From: Flavobacterium sp. YJ01
Lineage (GTDB): Bacteria; Bacteroidota; Bacteroidia; Flavobacteriales; Flavobacteriaceae
NCBI RefSeq assembly: GCF_029320955.1
Contig: NZ_CP119757.1
Span: 3,906,001-3,970,000 of the forward strand
Reading direction: 5' to 3'
Length of the DNA stretch: 64,000 nt
Positions 26,008-34,390 of this stretch are shown here, piece after piece. Both the position numbers and the translations under genes were made by a program. Each line of letters starts with the position of its first letter. The stretch's first letter is position 1. Under the pieces are notes generated by a model, which worked only from the letters and a program-made list of their open reading frames with translations, did no database searches and was not told the DNA's origin.

Positions 26008-27171
26008 ATGAGTAAAATACTAATTATCGAAGACGAAGCAGCGATTAGAAGAGTTTTGGTAAAAATACTGTCAGAAGAAAATGATTCTTATCAGGTAGAT
26101 GAAGCTGAAGATGGTGTTGCTGGACTTGAAAAAATAAAAAACAACGATTACGATTTGGTTTTGTGCGATATCAAAATGCCAAAAATGGATGGTGTTGAGA
26201 TTTTGGAAGAAGTAAAAAAGATAAAGCCAGAAATTCCGATGGTGATGATTTCGGGGCATGGCGACATGGAAACTGCAATTCAGACCATGCGTTTGGGTGC
26301 TTTCGATTATATCTCAAAACCGCCAGATTTGAATCGTTTATTGAATACTGTTCGTAATGCTTTAGACAGAAAACAATTGGTTGTTGAAAATAAAATTCTA
26401 AAGAAAAAAGTCAGTAAAAACTACGAAATGATTGGCGAAAGCGAATCAATCAATCATATAAAATTGATGATTGATAAAGTTGCTCCAACCGAAGCGAGAG
26501 TTTTAATCACAGGGCCAAATGGAACTGGAAAAGAGTTGGTCGCACATCAATTGCACGAAAAAAGTGAACGATCTGCTTTTCCTTTAATCGAAGTAAACTG
26601 TGCAGCGATTCCGAGTGAATTGATCGAAAGTGAATTGTTCGGTCACGTAAAAGGAGCTTTTACATCGGCAGTGAAAGATCGCGCAGGAAAATTTGAAGCA
26701 GCCGACAAAGGAACTATTTTCTTAGATGAAATTGGAGATATGAGTCTTTCGGCGCAAGCCAAAGTTTTACGTGCTCTTCAAGAAAGTATGATTACAAGAG
26801 TTGGTGCCGATAAAGATATTAAAGTTGATGTTCGCGTCGTTGCGGCAACCAATAAAGATCTGAAAACAGAAATTGCAGAAGGTCGTTTCCGGGAAGATTT
26901 ATACCATCGTCTGGCAGTAATTTTAATTAAAGTTCCGCCTTTGAATGAAAGACGCGATGATATTCCGGCGTTAATAAAACATTTTGCAGAAAAAATTGCT
27001 TCGGAGCAAGGAAATGCGGTAAAAGGATTTTCGATTCAAGCCATACAATTACTGCAAGAATACGATTGGACAGGAAATATTCGTGAACTTCGAAATGTTG
27101 TAGAAAGATTAATCATTTTAGGAGGTAACGAAATCTCAGAAAGCGACGTAAAAATGTTCGCAAGCAAATAA
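26008..27171 (+). CDS. NtrC-type response regulator lacking the DNA-binding domain
   Basis: Receiver domain (1-120, phosphoacceptor Asp54 in LCDIKMPKMDG) fused to a sigma-54-type AAA+ domain (about 143-370). Walker A is GPNGTGKE (169-176) and Walker B is GTIFLDEIGDMS. The loop that contacts sigma-54 reads GAFTSA (216-221) instead of GAFTGA. The protein ends at residue 387 after SESDVKMFASK; the Fis-type HTH domain expected in 440-480-residue members is absent, and no HTH frame follows. It may act without site-specific DNA binding, from solution, as some HTH-less activators do. No kinase gene is nearby. Confidence 0.9.
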   Translation: MSKILIIEDEAAIRRVLVKILSEENDSYQVDEAEDGVAGLEKIKNNDYDLVLCDIKMPKMDGVEILEEVKKIKPEIPMVMISGHGDMETAIQTMRLGAFDYISKPPDLNRLLNTVRNALDRKQLVVENKILKKKVSKNYEMIGESESINHIKLMIDKVAPTEARVLITGPNGTGKELVAHQLHEKSERSAFPLIEVNCAAIPSELIESELFGHVKGAFTSAVKDRAGKFEAADKGTIFLDEIGDMSLSAQAKVLRALQESMITRVGADKDIKVDVRVVAATNKDLKTEIAEGRFREDLYHRLAVILIKVPPLNERRDDIPALIKHFAEKIASEQGNAVKGFSIQAIQLLQEYDWTGNIRELRNVVERLIILGGNEISESDVKMFASK

Positions 27172-27184
27172 TGCTTCGCGCAAT

Positions 27185-27263
27185 AGGCTTTAAGCTACAG
27201 GCTTTAGGCTTTTAAAATATGAATAATTTTTGCTTATAGCGTATAGCTTAAAGCTTAAAGCTA
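27185..27263. repeat. GCTTTAAGCT-word inverted repeat
   Basis: Left arm is AGGCTTTAAGCTACAGGC followed by TTTAGGCTTTTA; right arm is TATAGCTTAAAGCTTAAAGC. It fills the space between the response regulator and the DEAD-like gene. Echo-word type. Confidence 0.6.
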
Positions 27264-27269
27264 AAAAAA

Positions 27270-27929
27270 ATGAAACTAAAAAAAATAAACGAGAAGTTAC
27301 AAGATGCCTTAATTGAAAATGGTCTAACAGAAGCAAATGCTTTACAGTTAGAAACTTTTTCAACTATAAAAAGTGGTGCAGATTGTATTGTTATTTCTCC
27401 AAAAGAATCAGGAAAAACAACAACGATTGTTTTAAATGTAATTCAGCAATTGGCAGGACAGACTGAAGAATCTCCAAGAGCTTTGATTATCGTTGAGGAT
27501 AAAGCTAAGGTTTTAGAAATGGTCGAACTTTTTGAGAAATATGGAAAATACACCAATTTAGAAGTGTACGGCGTTAATGAAAAAGGAGACATGGATTATG
27601 ATAAAAACTACATTTCTACAGGAATTGATGTTTTAATTGGAACTCCAACAAAACTAAACGATATGTTTAGTACAGCGGGGTACAATGTTAATCGTCTAAA
27701 GATGTTTATTCTTGATGATGCAGATCCGATTTTGAAATTGCGTCATGAACCAAAAATTATGCGTATTTCAAATAGTATAACCAAAACACAACGTTTAATT
27801 TTTGCAGAAACACTGACAGAACGTGTTGAAATTTTGGCAGACAAAATGCTGGTTGAGCCTTATTTGTTTGATATGGACGAAGAAGGCGAAGAGCTTGACG
27901 AAGAGGAAGACGATATTGAAGAGGAATAA
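27270..27929 (+). CDS. Single-domain DEAD-box-like protein (RecA1 half only)
   Basis: A 219-residue protein matching the first RecA domain of DEAD-box RNA helicases. It has a Q-motif-like Gln26, motif I SPKESGKT (43-50; the usual form is AxTGxGKT), motif Ib GTPTKL (124-129), motif II DDAD (149-152; DEAD expected) and motif III AET (179-181; SAT expected). It then ends in a very acidic tail (202-219). The whole RecA2 half is missing, so normal helicase cycling is impossible. The degraded but organised motifs suggest a retained nucleotide-binding or RNA-binding adaptor and not a recent pseudogene. Followed closely by a DUF2007 gene. Confidence 0.8.
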   Translation: MKLKKINEKLQDALIENGLTEANALQLETFSTIKSGADCIVISPKESGKTTTIVLNVIQQLAGQTEESPRALIIVEDKAKVLEMVELFEKYGKYTNLEVYGVNEKGDMDYDKNYISTGIDVLIGTPTKLNDMFSTAGYNVNRLKMFILDDADPILKLRHEPKIMRISNSITKTQRLIFAETLTERVEILADKMLVEPYLFDMDEEGEELDEEEDDIEEE

Positions 27930-28015
27930 AAAATAATATACAGTCCCGGTTTTCAGTCTCAGTTATTGAAAAGCAGGATTTTTGATTTATAATATTAGAA
28001 TAAATAAAGAAGATC

Positions 28016-28234
28016 ATGGGATTAATGAAAGTGTTTTCAGGAAGTGAAGTCTTAGCAATTGCTTTGCAAGAAAGATTAGAAGAAGCTGGAGTAGAAACAG
28101 TAAAAAAAGATAATATTCAGTCGGCTCGTTTAGGAGGTTTTGGCGGAACAGATTTGGCAGTAGAGGTTTTTATTCAGGAAACAGATTTTGCAAAAGCAAA
28201 TCCAGTTATTGAAGAATTTAGAATGAGCTTATAA
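28016..28234 (+). CDS. DUF2007 domain protein
   Basis: A 72-residue protein matching the DUF2007 (putative signal-transducing protein) pattern: an initial strand KVFSGSEVLAIALQERLEEAGV, then AVEVFIQETDFAKANPVIEEF. The fold resembles a small ferredoxin-like or PII-like domain. Function is not established. It lies 86 bases after the DEAD-like gene. Confidence 0.8.
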   Translation: MGLMKVFSGSEVLAIALQERLEEAGVETVKKDNIQSARLGGFGGTDLAVEVFIQETDFAKANPVIEEFRMSL

Positions 28235-28242
28235 AAAGTAAT

Positions 28243-28338
28243 CAGTATTCAGTATTTAGTGTTCAATCATAGTTTAAAGATATAATTGCAAACTGTGACC
28301 GCATACTGGCTGCATACTAAATACTGAACACTGAACAA
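28243..28338. repeat. CAGTATTCAGT-word inverted repeat
   Basis: Left arm CAGTATTCAGTATTTAGTG (28243) and right arm TACTAAATACTGAACACTG (from 28315) are near complements. Each arm repeats CAGTATT or TACTGAAC. It fills the gap between the DUF2007 and Cof genes. Confidence 0.6.
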
Positions 28339-28346
28339 TAAAAATT

Positions 28347-29150
28347 ATGCAATACAAAATGTTAGTGCTCGACATGGACGATACCTTGTTGACAGATGAT
28401 CATAAAATTTCAGATTTAAATAAAAAACTAATTCTAGAAGCTCAGGCAAAAGGCGTATATGTTGTTTTAGCTTCAGGAAGACCGACAACCGCAATGACCG
28501 CTTACGCGAAAGAACTTCAAATGGATCTAAACGATTCGTATATGATTTCGTTTAACGGAGCCATTATAAGTCGTGTAAAAGACGATTTAGTTTTGTTTGA
28601 ACAGAAATTAACTGTAGAACAAATTCACGCTTTATACGATTATAGCGTTAAAATGAAAACGCATATCATTACCTATTTAGACAATCAAATCATTAGTGAA
28701 ACCGACTCAGAATATATCGAAATCGAAAAGGATATCACAAAAATGGTGCATCATAAAGTTTCAAGTTTCAAAGAGTATGTAGATCGTCCAGCCGTAAAAT
28801 GTATTTTATTGCAAGATCCAGCCTATTTAAAAACAGTAGAAAAAGATCTAATTGAAACAATGCCGCATTTAAGCGTTTCAACTTCTAAGCCTTTTTTCTT
28901 AGAAGTAGCACAATTAGGCATTGATAAAGCAGCAAGTTTGAAACTTTTGGCGGAAAAGCTGGGAATTCTTCAAAGCGAAATTATCGCTGTAGGAAATGCA
29001 GGAAATGATTTAACTATGATTGAATATGCAGGTTTGGGAGTTTGGGTAGATAATGTAACGCCTGAATTACGCGACAAAGCCGATGTAATTGTGGCTTCAA
29101 ATAATAATGACGGAGTTGCTGAGGTGATTACCCGATACATTTTAAATTAA
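28347..29150 (+). CDS. Cof-type HAD-IIB phosphatase
   Basis: HAD-superfamily IIB hydrolase of 267 residues. Motif I is LDMDDTLLTDD (nucleophile Asp10 region), motif II is VLASGRP, a large C2-type cap spans about 85-190, and motifs III/IV are the Lys of LGIDKAASLKLLAEKLG and VGNAGNDLTMIEYAG. Such enzymes dephosphorylate sugar phosphates, FMN, PLP and similar small molecules. Followed six bases later by a GNAT gene, so probably co-transcribed. Confidence 0.92.
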   Translation: MQYKMLVLDMDDTLLTDDHKISDLNKKLILEAQAKGVYVVLASGRPTTAMTAYAKELQMDLNDSYMISFNGAIISRVKDDLVLFEQKLTVEQIHALYDYSVKMKTHIITYLDNQIISETDSEYIEIEKDITKMVHHKVSSFKEYVDRPAVKCILLQDPAYLKTVEKDLIETMPHLSVSTSKPFFLEVAQLGIDKAASLKLLAEKLGILQSEIIAVGNAGNDLTMIEYAGLGVWVDNVTPELRDKADVIVASNNNDGVAEVITRYILN

Positions 29151-29156
29151 AGAAAA

Positions 29157-29687
29157 ATGAAGAATCCAATTGAAACAGAACGTTTGATTTTAAGAGAGTT
29201 ACAGCTTTCTGATGCAGAAGGTATGTTTGAGTTGGATTCTAACCCAAACGTTCATTTGTTTGTAGGCAACAGACCAGTAAAACAAATTGAAGAAAGTGTA
29301 GAGTATATTAAAATCGTTCAAAAACAATATGCGACTTTTGGCATTGGTCGTTGGGCCGTTGTTTTGAAAGAAACAAACGAATTTATTGGTTGGTCTGGCA
29401 TAAAATATATTACCGACGAAATCAATAATCACAAAAACTTTTACGAGTTAGGATATCGTTTTATTGAAAAACATTGGGGAAAAGGCTATGCTTCTGAAGC
29501 AGGAAAAGCTTTTGTTGATTATGCTTTTAACGAAATGAAAGTAGAAGTTCTTTATGCTTATGCAGATGCAGGAAACGAAAATTCTAGAAAAGTGTTAGAA
29601 AAATTAGGTTTCCATTTTGTCAATTCTTTTGAATACAACGAAGAGCTAGAAGTTTGGTACGAACTTAAAAATCCGAACTTATTATAA
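29157..29687 (+). CDS. GNAT family N-acetyltransferase (RimJ type)
   Basis: Acetyltransferase of 176 residues with IETERLILRELQLSDAEGM, the RimJ/RimL start. The acetyl-CoA loop is HWGKGYASEAGKAF and the end motif is NSRKVLEKLGFHFV. The substrate could be a ribosomal protein, an antibiotic or a small amine. Six-base spacing to the Cof hydrolase indicates an operon. A hairpin follows. Confidence 0.9.
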   Translation: MKNPIETERLILRELQLSDAEGMFELDSNPNVHLFVGNRPVKQIEESVEYIKIVQKQYATFGIGRWAVVLKETNEFIGWSGIKYITDEINNHKNFYELGYRFIEKHWGKGYASEAGKAFVDYAFNEMKVEVLYAYADAGNENSRKVLEKLGFHFVNSFEYNEELEVWYELKNPNLL

Positions 29688-29694
29688 AAAATGA

Positions 29695-29738
29695 ATTCCA
29701 AATCTTTACATACTTAAAAGTCAGTAAAGATTTGGAAT
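29695..29738. terminator. Hairpin between convergent genes
   Basis: ATTCCAAATCTTTAC (29695-29709) and its exact complement (29724-29738) with a 14-base loop, between the stop codons at 29687 and 29769. No long T-run follows, so efficiency is uncertain. Confidence 0.6.
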
Positions 29739-29768
29739 CAAACAAAAAGAAAATAATATTTTGGGATA

Positions 29769-30287
29769 TTATTTTTTAGCTACAGAAACAAAATATTTAT
29801 TTCCGTCACCCATTGTTAATTTCACACGCTCATCGCAAAGATCGATAGCAAAATTAGCACTTTCATAACAGCTGCAAGTTGTGTTTTTGTCTTTAGACAT
29901 TTCTGTTTTACAATTGTTGTTTTTAAAAGTTGTTAATTGTGGAGTATACAAACTAACCAAGTCAGTAGAAGCTGTTACTAACGAAATAATACTTGCCGAA
30001 TTATTATTAGTAATTCTGTATACAATTCTATCCGTATAATTTACTTCGTTTACAGTTACTTTACGAATATAAGTATAAGCTGTAGATCCTTCACCTGGTT
30101 CTTTAACTTCAAACTTAAACCCTACTGCACGAATAGCAACATCAAATTGCTGTTGTGAATTAAAGCTAGCCCAAGTCGTCAATGTACTAATAGTAGGAAA
30201 TGGATTTGCAGCTGGAGTATTAGTTTGCGCTTGCGAACTAAAAAGGGTTAAGAACATCAAGCAGATCGTGGGTAAAAATGCTTTCAT
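29769..30287 (-). CDS. Secreted hypothetical protein
   Basis: Not recognised. From the ATG at 30285-30287 it has 172 residues and begins with a clear signal peptide (MKAFLPTICLMFLTLFSSQAQ). The mature part is polar, with strands such as YTYIRKVTVNEVNYTDRIVYRI, and four cysteines near the end (NNNCKTEM, TTCSCYES, IDLCDERV) that could form disulfides. A longer frame to 30389 adds 34 basic residues before the signal peptide and is unlikely. Monocistronic. Confidence 0.75.
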   Translation of the reverse strand: MKAFLPTICLMFLTLFSSQAQTNTPAANPFPTISTLTTWASFNSQQQFDVAIRAVGFKFEVKEPGEGSTAYTYIRKVTVNEVNYTDRIVYRITNNNSASIISLVTASTDLVSLYTPQLTTFKNNNCKTEMSKDKNTTCSCYESANFAIDLCDERVKLTMGDGNKYFVSVAKK

Positions 30288-30719
30288 AAAGCGTGGTATT
30301 TGTAATTTAATTTTGCCTACTCTCTTTGGTTTTCGGCTTTCCCATTTCATTTTGTAACACAAAACAACAACATAACGGCTAAAATTCAAAATTGTTATGT
30401 CCGAATTATTATTAAATTAATTAAAGCTTATCAAAATTCTTAAATAAGAAATTATTTCGGGCACAATTCAAAACAAAAGTAAATGTAAGAAATTTTGAAT
30501 TTATAAACGAAAAAAATGTATTTAATCGATAAAATTTGCACTTAATCGATTATTTTGTCATTTTATTCTTATTGAAATGTTAAAAATGCTAGTTTCAAAG
30601 GCATTTTCGACCATTAAATTTAAGGAATTTAATTTAATCTATTCCTGCATATTAATAACATTGGCGCAAATTATTGATTCGAAGTTAATTAATTGCTTTC
30701 TTTTGATGAATATTGTTTG
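30288..30719. promoter_or_regulatory. Divergent intergenic region
   Basis: About 430 bases between a secreted-protein gene and mtaB. It contains a minus-strand -7 word TACTTTTG (30474-30481) for the secreted protein, giving a long leader. A direct repeat of TTAATCGAT occurs around 30532 and 30552. A 62-codon frame at 30577-30765 has no family features and is judged not to be a gene. Confidence 0.4.
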
Positions 30720-30727
30720 TAAATTTG
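30720..30727 (+). promoter_or_regulatory. -7 promoter element of mtaB (TAAATTTG)
   Basis: TAnnTTTG match 46 bases before the mtaB ATG. The -33 element is not clear. Confidence 0.5.
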
Positions 30728-30773
30728 CAGCCTTAAATTTTTTGACAACGATTTCATTAATTTAAGACAGATT

Positions 30774-32108
30774 ATGGAAAATAGAAAGAAAGTTGCCTTT
30801 TATACGCTGGGTTGTAAACTGAATTTTTCAGAGACTTCTACAATTGCCAGAAATTTTAACGACGAAGGTTTTGACCGCGTTGATTTTGAAGAAATAGCAG
30901 ATATTTATGTCATCAATACTTGCTCTGTAACAGAAAATGCAGATAAGCAGTTTAAGCAAGTAGTAAAAAAAGCAATGAAGCTTAATGATAAGGCTTTTGT
31001 TGCCGCTGTTGGCTGTTATGCACAATTAAAACCAGAAGAATTAGCGGCTGTTGATGGTGTTGATTTGGTTTTAGGAGCAACAGAAAAATTCAAAATCACC
31101 GACTATATCCATGATTTGAGCAAAAATGATATGGGCGAAGTGCACTCATGTGAAATTGCCGAAGCCGATTTTTACGTTGGAAGTTATTCTATTGGAGATC
31201 GTACTAGAGCATTTTTGAAAGTTCAAGACGGTTGCGATTATAAATGTACGTATTGTACAATTCCTTTGGCAAGAGGAATTTCTAGAAGTGATGCGTTAGA
31301 AAATGTTTTGAAGAATGCAAAAGAAATTTCGGCTCAAAATATCCGTGAAATTGTTTTAACCGGTGTAAATATTGGTGATTACGGAAAAGGCGAATTCGGA
31401 AATAAAAAACACGAACATACTTTTCTGGATTTAGTTCAGGCTTTAGACAAAGTAGAAGGAATCGAACGTTTGAGAATTTCTTCAATCGAACCGAATTTAT
31501 TGAAAAACGAAACAATTGAATTTGTGTCTAAAAGCCGCACTTTTGTACCGCACTTTCATATTCCGCTACAATCGGGAAGCAATGATATTTTGAAATTGAT
31601 GAAACGTCGTTATTTACGTGAAGTTTATATTGACCGCGTTAATAAAATTCGCGAAGTAATGCCACACGCTTGCATTGGTGTAGACGTAATTGTTGGTTTT
31701 CCAGGAGAAACAGACGAACACTTTTTGGAAACCTATCATTTCTTAAATGATTTAGATATTTCGTATTTACACGTATTTACGTATTCTGAAAGAGACAATA
31801 CAGAAGCGGCAGATATGGAAGGCGTTGTGCCTTCAAATGTAAGAGCAAAAAGAAGTAAAATGTTGCGCGGTTTGTCAGTTAAAAAACGTCGTGCTTTTTA
31901 CGAAAGTCAATTAGGAACAAACAGAACGGTTCTTTTTGAAAGTGAAAATAAAGAAGGCTATATTCATGGATTTACTGAAAATTACGTAAAAGTAAAAACA
32001 CCTTGGAATCCAGAATTGGTAAATACTTTGCAAGAAATCAACCTAACAAAAATCGACGAAGACGGAAGTGTTCGTTTGGAGTTTTTGAATAAATTGGCGG
32101 AAGCTTAA
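30774..32108 (+). CDS. mtaB: tRNA t6A37 methylthiotransferase MtaB
   Basis: Radical-SAM enzyme that adds a methylthio group to t6A37 of tRNAs reading ANN codons. The 444 residues contain the N-terminal UPF0004 domain with cluster ligands Cys14, Cys50 and Cys81. The radical-SAM CxxxCxxC is Cys154/158/161 (GCDYKCTYCTIP), and a C-terminal TRAM-like region (about 375-440) follows. CKLNFSET near the start and the spacing place it with MtaB, not MiaB or RimO. Own promoter; a terminator and a REP element lie downstream. Confidence 0.94.
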   Translation: MENRKKVAFYTLGCKLNFSETSTIARNFNDEGFDRVDFEEIADIYVINTCSVTENADKQFKQVVKKAMKLNDKAFVAAVGCYAQLKPEELAAVDGVDLVLGATEKFKITDYIHDLSKNDMGEVHSCEIAEADFYVGSYSIGDRTRAFLKVQDGCDYKCTYCTIPLARGISRSDALENVLKNAKEISAQNIREIVLTGVNIGDYGKGEFGNKKHEHTFLDLVQALDKVEGIERLRISSIEPNLLKNETIEFVSKSRTFVPHFHIPLQSGSNDILKLMKRRYLREVYIDRVNKIREVMPHACIGVDVIVGFPGETDEHFLETYHFLNDLDISYLHVFTYSERDNTEAADMEGVVPSNVRAKRSKMLRGLSVKKRRAFYESQLGTNRTVLFESENKEGYIHGFTENYVKVKTPWNPELVNTLQEINLTKIDEDGSVRLEFLNKLAEA

Positions 32109-32122
32109 TTAATGATTTTAGG

Positions 32123-32155
32123 AACTTTGTCACAGTTTCAAACTTTGACAAAGTT
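32123..32155. repeat. CTTTGTCA...TGACAAAG palindrome
   Basis: AACTTTGTCA (32123) and TGACAAAGTT (ending 32155) around CAGTTTCAAACTT, just after mtaB. A similar stem, GCTTTGTCAAAG, lies at 36590-36620. Confidence 0.55.
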
Positions 32156-32168
32156 TACACATAAAGTT

Positions 32169-32272
32169 TGTCATTCCGAGGAACGAGGAATCTCACTCGA
32201 AACTCTACAAAGATTGACAATTATAGAATAAGGAATTACTAGTGTGATTTCTCCCTTCGGTCGAAATGACAA
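32169..32272. repeat. REP-like element, copy 1 (mismatched arms)
   Basis: Left arm TGTCATTCCGAGGAACGAGG (32169) is of the subtype of copy 2. The right arm GATTTCTCCCTTCGGTCGAA (from 32246, ending GACA) is of the subtype of copy 3. The core ACAAAGATTGACAATTATAG is shared with the other copies. The two arms therefore pair poorly, unlike in the other three copies. Confidence 0.75.
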
Positions 32273-32280
32273 AAAACAGA

Positions 32281-32308
32281 AAAGCCCTTTATTAAAAAGG
32301 GCTTTTTT
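32281..32308. terminator. Terminator between mtaB and the convergent gene
   Basis: AAAGCCCTTT and AAAGGGCTTT around TATTAA with a T-run on the plus strand; it lies directly before the minus-strand stop at 32314. Confidence 0.8.
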
Positions 32309-32313
32309 CATAA

Positions 32314-32826
32314 TTATTTCTTCTGATTCTCAGAAACTAGCAATTTCAGAGAATTAATATAATCTGTATCAAATTCAATAACTCTAATTTTTTCTGGATT
32401 AAAACCTAATTCTCCTCCAAATTTACCTCTCGTTTCTAAGAAATCAATCAAAAGTTCTTCTTCAGTAAGAGAAATTAATTTTCCTAGATAAACTGCTTTG
32501 GAAGACTTTTTTGCAAGCTGAAAAATTCCGTATTTTCTATCAAGAAAATTTACAATCGAATTCAAATCTTGAATTGGAATAATATCTTCTGTGTTGATAT
32601 TTATGCCTTTTAAGCGAATGACTTTTTCTGTAAAAATGTGTTCTTCGTCCCGGTGAATTGCTTCAATATTTTTATTTCTCAAAATAACAAAACCATCCAA
32701 AACAAAATCTACAGGATTATTTCGAAGTAAAATCCAATCATCAGAATAATCGATTAAAAAACCAGAGAAAATCTGTTTTTTATCTTGAAATTCTATTTCG
32801 ACTAATTGTCTTAAATATTGTTCCAT
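32314..32826 (-). CDS. Hypothetical cytosolic protein
   Basis: Not recognised. From the ATG at 32824-32826 it has 170 residues (MEQYLRQLVEIEF...). Two similar beta-rich segments are visible: LVEIEFQDKKQIFSGFLIDY near the N-terminus and VYLGKLISLTEEELLIDFLE near residue 115. Each is a strand followed by G and a second strand, as in Sm-like or SH3-like barrels. This is a guess from pattern only. No signal peptide or membrane helix. Separated from the upstream SDR gene by an AAATTCCAA-word hairpin. Confidence 0.7.
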   Translation of the reverse strand: MEQYLRQLVEIEFQDKKQIFSGFLIDYSDDWILLRNNPVDFVLDGFVILRNKNIEAIHRDEEHIFTEKVIRLKGININTEDIIPIQDLNSIVNFLDRKYGIFQLAKKSSKAVYLGKLISLTEEELLIDFLETRGKFGGELGFNPEKIRVIEFDTDYINSLKLLVSENQKK

Positions 32827-32839
32827 ATTTTTAGTTTTT

Positions 32840-32912
32840 GAAATTCCAATAATCAAATTCCAAATTCCAATCTCGTAGCAATTGGAATTTGGAATTTAAA
32901 AAATTTGGAACT
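32840..32912. repeat. AAATTCCAA-word inverted repeat
   Basis: Left arm CAAATTCCAAATTCCAAT (about 32854-32871) and right arm ATTGGAATTTGGAATTT (32881-32897). Outer copies AAATTCCAAT and AATTTGGAACTT flank them. It fills the gap between two minus-strand genes. Confidence 0.65.
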
Positions 32913-32919
32913 TATTTTT

Positions 32920-33636
32920 TTAAGGATTAGTAGACCAGATACTGCTATTTTTAATAAAGACTCTTCGGTTTAATTTTAACTGCGCAACAATCAAATCTGC
33001 CATATCTTCAGACTGCATTACTTTTTCTGGATTTCCGTCAGTCAAGTTTAAGTCTTTTGCCATATCTGTCGCAACCGTACTTGGCGTTAGAGCCGTAACA
33101 CGAATATTATGTTTTCTCATTTCCTGCATCAAAGAATCGGTTAAGCCTAAAACAGCAAATTTCGAAGCGCTGTAAGCACTTGTCAAAGCGTTTCCGTTTA
33201 ATCCAGCGGTCGAAGAAATATTGATAATATCTCCAGTTTGTCTTTCGATCATATTTGGAATAATGGCACGCGTTGTGTAATAGGTTCCCATTAAATTTAC
33301 CTGAATAATTCTTTCCCAAGCTTCTGGCTCTAGTTCTAAGAATTTTCCGAAAGAAGCAATTCCGGCGCTATTTATTAAAATGTCGATATGTTTAAATTCG
33401 GCTAAAGCTTTTTCAACAGCATTATTTATAGAATTAATATCCGAAACATCGGCAGCTAAAGCTAACGTTTTTACGCCAAGTTGTGCAGTTTCTGAAGCTA
33501 ATTGATCAATATCGTTTTGAGTTCTTGAAACTAAAATAAGGTTTACGCCTTCTTTTGCTAAAGCAATTGCTACAGCTTTTCCAATTCCTTTTCCAGCACC
33601 AGTAATTAGTGCATTTTTATTTTTTAAGTCGGTCAT
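32920..33636 (-). CDS. SDR family oxidoreductase (3-oxoacyl-ACP reductase-like)
   Basis: Classical short-chain dehydrogenase of 238 residues from the ATG at 33634-33636. The cofactor loop is [14 protein letters not shown], then NSAGIASFG, the catalytic Ser in [10 protein letters not shown] and [11 protein letters not shown] with Tyr and Lys. It is FabG-like but not linked to fatty-acid synthesis genes; many such enzymes act on ketones or sugars. The -7 word TATTTTTG at 33681-33688 supports this start over a longer frame to 33699. Confidence 0.88.
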   Translation of the reverse strand: MTDLKNKNALITGAGKGIGKAVAIALAKEGVNLILVSRTQNDIDQLASETAQLGVKTLALAADVSDINSINNAVEKALAEFKHIDILINSAGIASFGKFLELEPEAWERIIQVNLMGTYYTTRAIIPNMIERQTGDIINISSTAGLNGNALTSAYSASKFAVLGLTDSLMQEMRKHNIRVTALTPSTVATDMAKDLNLTDGNPEKVMQSEDMADLIVAQLKLNRRVFIKNSSIWSTNP

Positions 33637-33680
33637 GATGGTAATTTTTAGAAATGCAGAAAGCATCATTTTAAGTCTTA

Positions 33681-33688
33681 CAAAAATA
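33681..33688 (-). promoter_or_regulatory. -7 promoter element of the SDR gene (TATTTTTG on the minus strand)
   Basis: TAnnTTTG match 44 bases before the chosen ATG. A frame extension to 33699 would start upstream of it. Confidence 0.45.
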
Positions 33689-33750
33689 AGCTTTTGCAAA
33701 CTAAAATGATGCTTTAAAATATATTCTTAATCTAAGTTTAACAACTTTTT

Positions 33751-34338
33751 TTATTCTTTCAGAACCATGTCAATACACATTACAGCTCCCAAAATCAATT
33801 GTCTCAACGGACTTTCAGTTGCAACTGTAGCTTCAATTTGAAGAACATAATTGTCGGCACTCGTAAAAAACTCTTTTCCTAACCCAGCCCATTTTTTGCT
33901 TACCTGAGCCAATTGTTTGTTTTCATGAGAAAATTTGAAATCCCAGCCAGTCCATTTTCCTTGTAAAGTTGCAACTGGTCTTTCATTTTTATCCAGAATA
34001 TCAAACTTTCCTCCAATAGAAAAGAATTTTTGTTTGAAAGTTCCAATCAAACGATCTTTTTCGTCTAAAACTTCAACAGTCGATCTGAATATCGCAACGC
34101 CTCTTCTTACCGTAATTAATTTCTCGCCAGAAGCAGTTGTGATTTCAATATTGAACGGAGTTGCTCTTTTGTAATCGGTAAAACGAAGTATTTTAGTGAA
34201 AAAACCAAGATTGTTTTCTCGGCAGTTCATAATGATTTGATTGGTTTCTGGATTGTAAATGTCGTAATTGTTTGCAGCTTTAAACATTCCGACATGTTCT
34301 TTTACTAAAAATAGATTTTGGCTTAAAATGGGATTCAT
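33751..34338 (-). CDS. Phospholipid scramblase-related (LURP-one/Tubby-like fold) protein
   Basis: 195 residues from the ATG at 34336-34338. The pattern NNYDIYNPETNQIIMNCREN, then RATPFNIEI, VRRGVAIFRSTVEVLD, IGTFKQKFFSIGGKFDIL and LQGKWTGWDF matches the scramblase/LOR fold of repeated beta-hairpins. Bacterial members have no proven function; lipid scrambling should not be assumed. The C-terminal hydrophobic stretch LRQLILGAVMCIDMVL resembles the buried helix of that fold. A -7 word lies 32 bases upstream. It follows the VWA gene closely but has its own promoter. Confidence 0.8.
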   Translation of the reverse strand: MNPILSQNLFLVKEHVGMFKAANNYDIYNPETNQIIMNCRENNLGFFTKILRFTDYKRATPFNIEITTASGEKLITVRRGVAIFRSTVEVLDEKDRLIGTFKQKFFSIGGKFDILDKNERPVATLQGKWTGWDFKFSHENKQLAQVSKKWAGLGKEFFTSADNYVLQIEATVATESPLRQLILGAVMCIDMVLKE

Positions 34339-34370
34339 ACGAGTATAAAAAATTAATGTTTTAAAAAGCC

Positions 34371-34378
34371 CAAATGTA
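34371..34378 (-). promoter_or_regulatory. -7 promoter element of the scramblase-like gene (TACATTTG on the minus strand)
   Basis: TAnnTTTG match 32 bases before the ATG at 34338, inside the 3' gap after the VWA gene. Confidence 0.5.
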
Positions 34379-34390
34379 ATATAATTTTTA

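Noticed and set aside
30577..30765. 62-codon frame upstream of mtaB
   Set aside because: It contains the mtaB promoter word, has no family features and is composed of AT-rich intergenic sequence.
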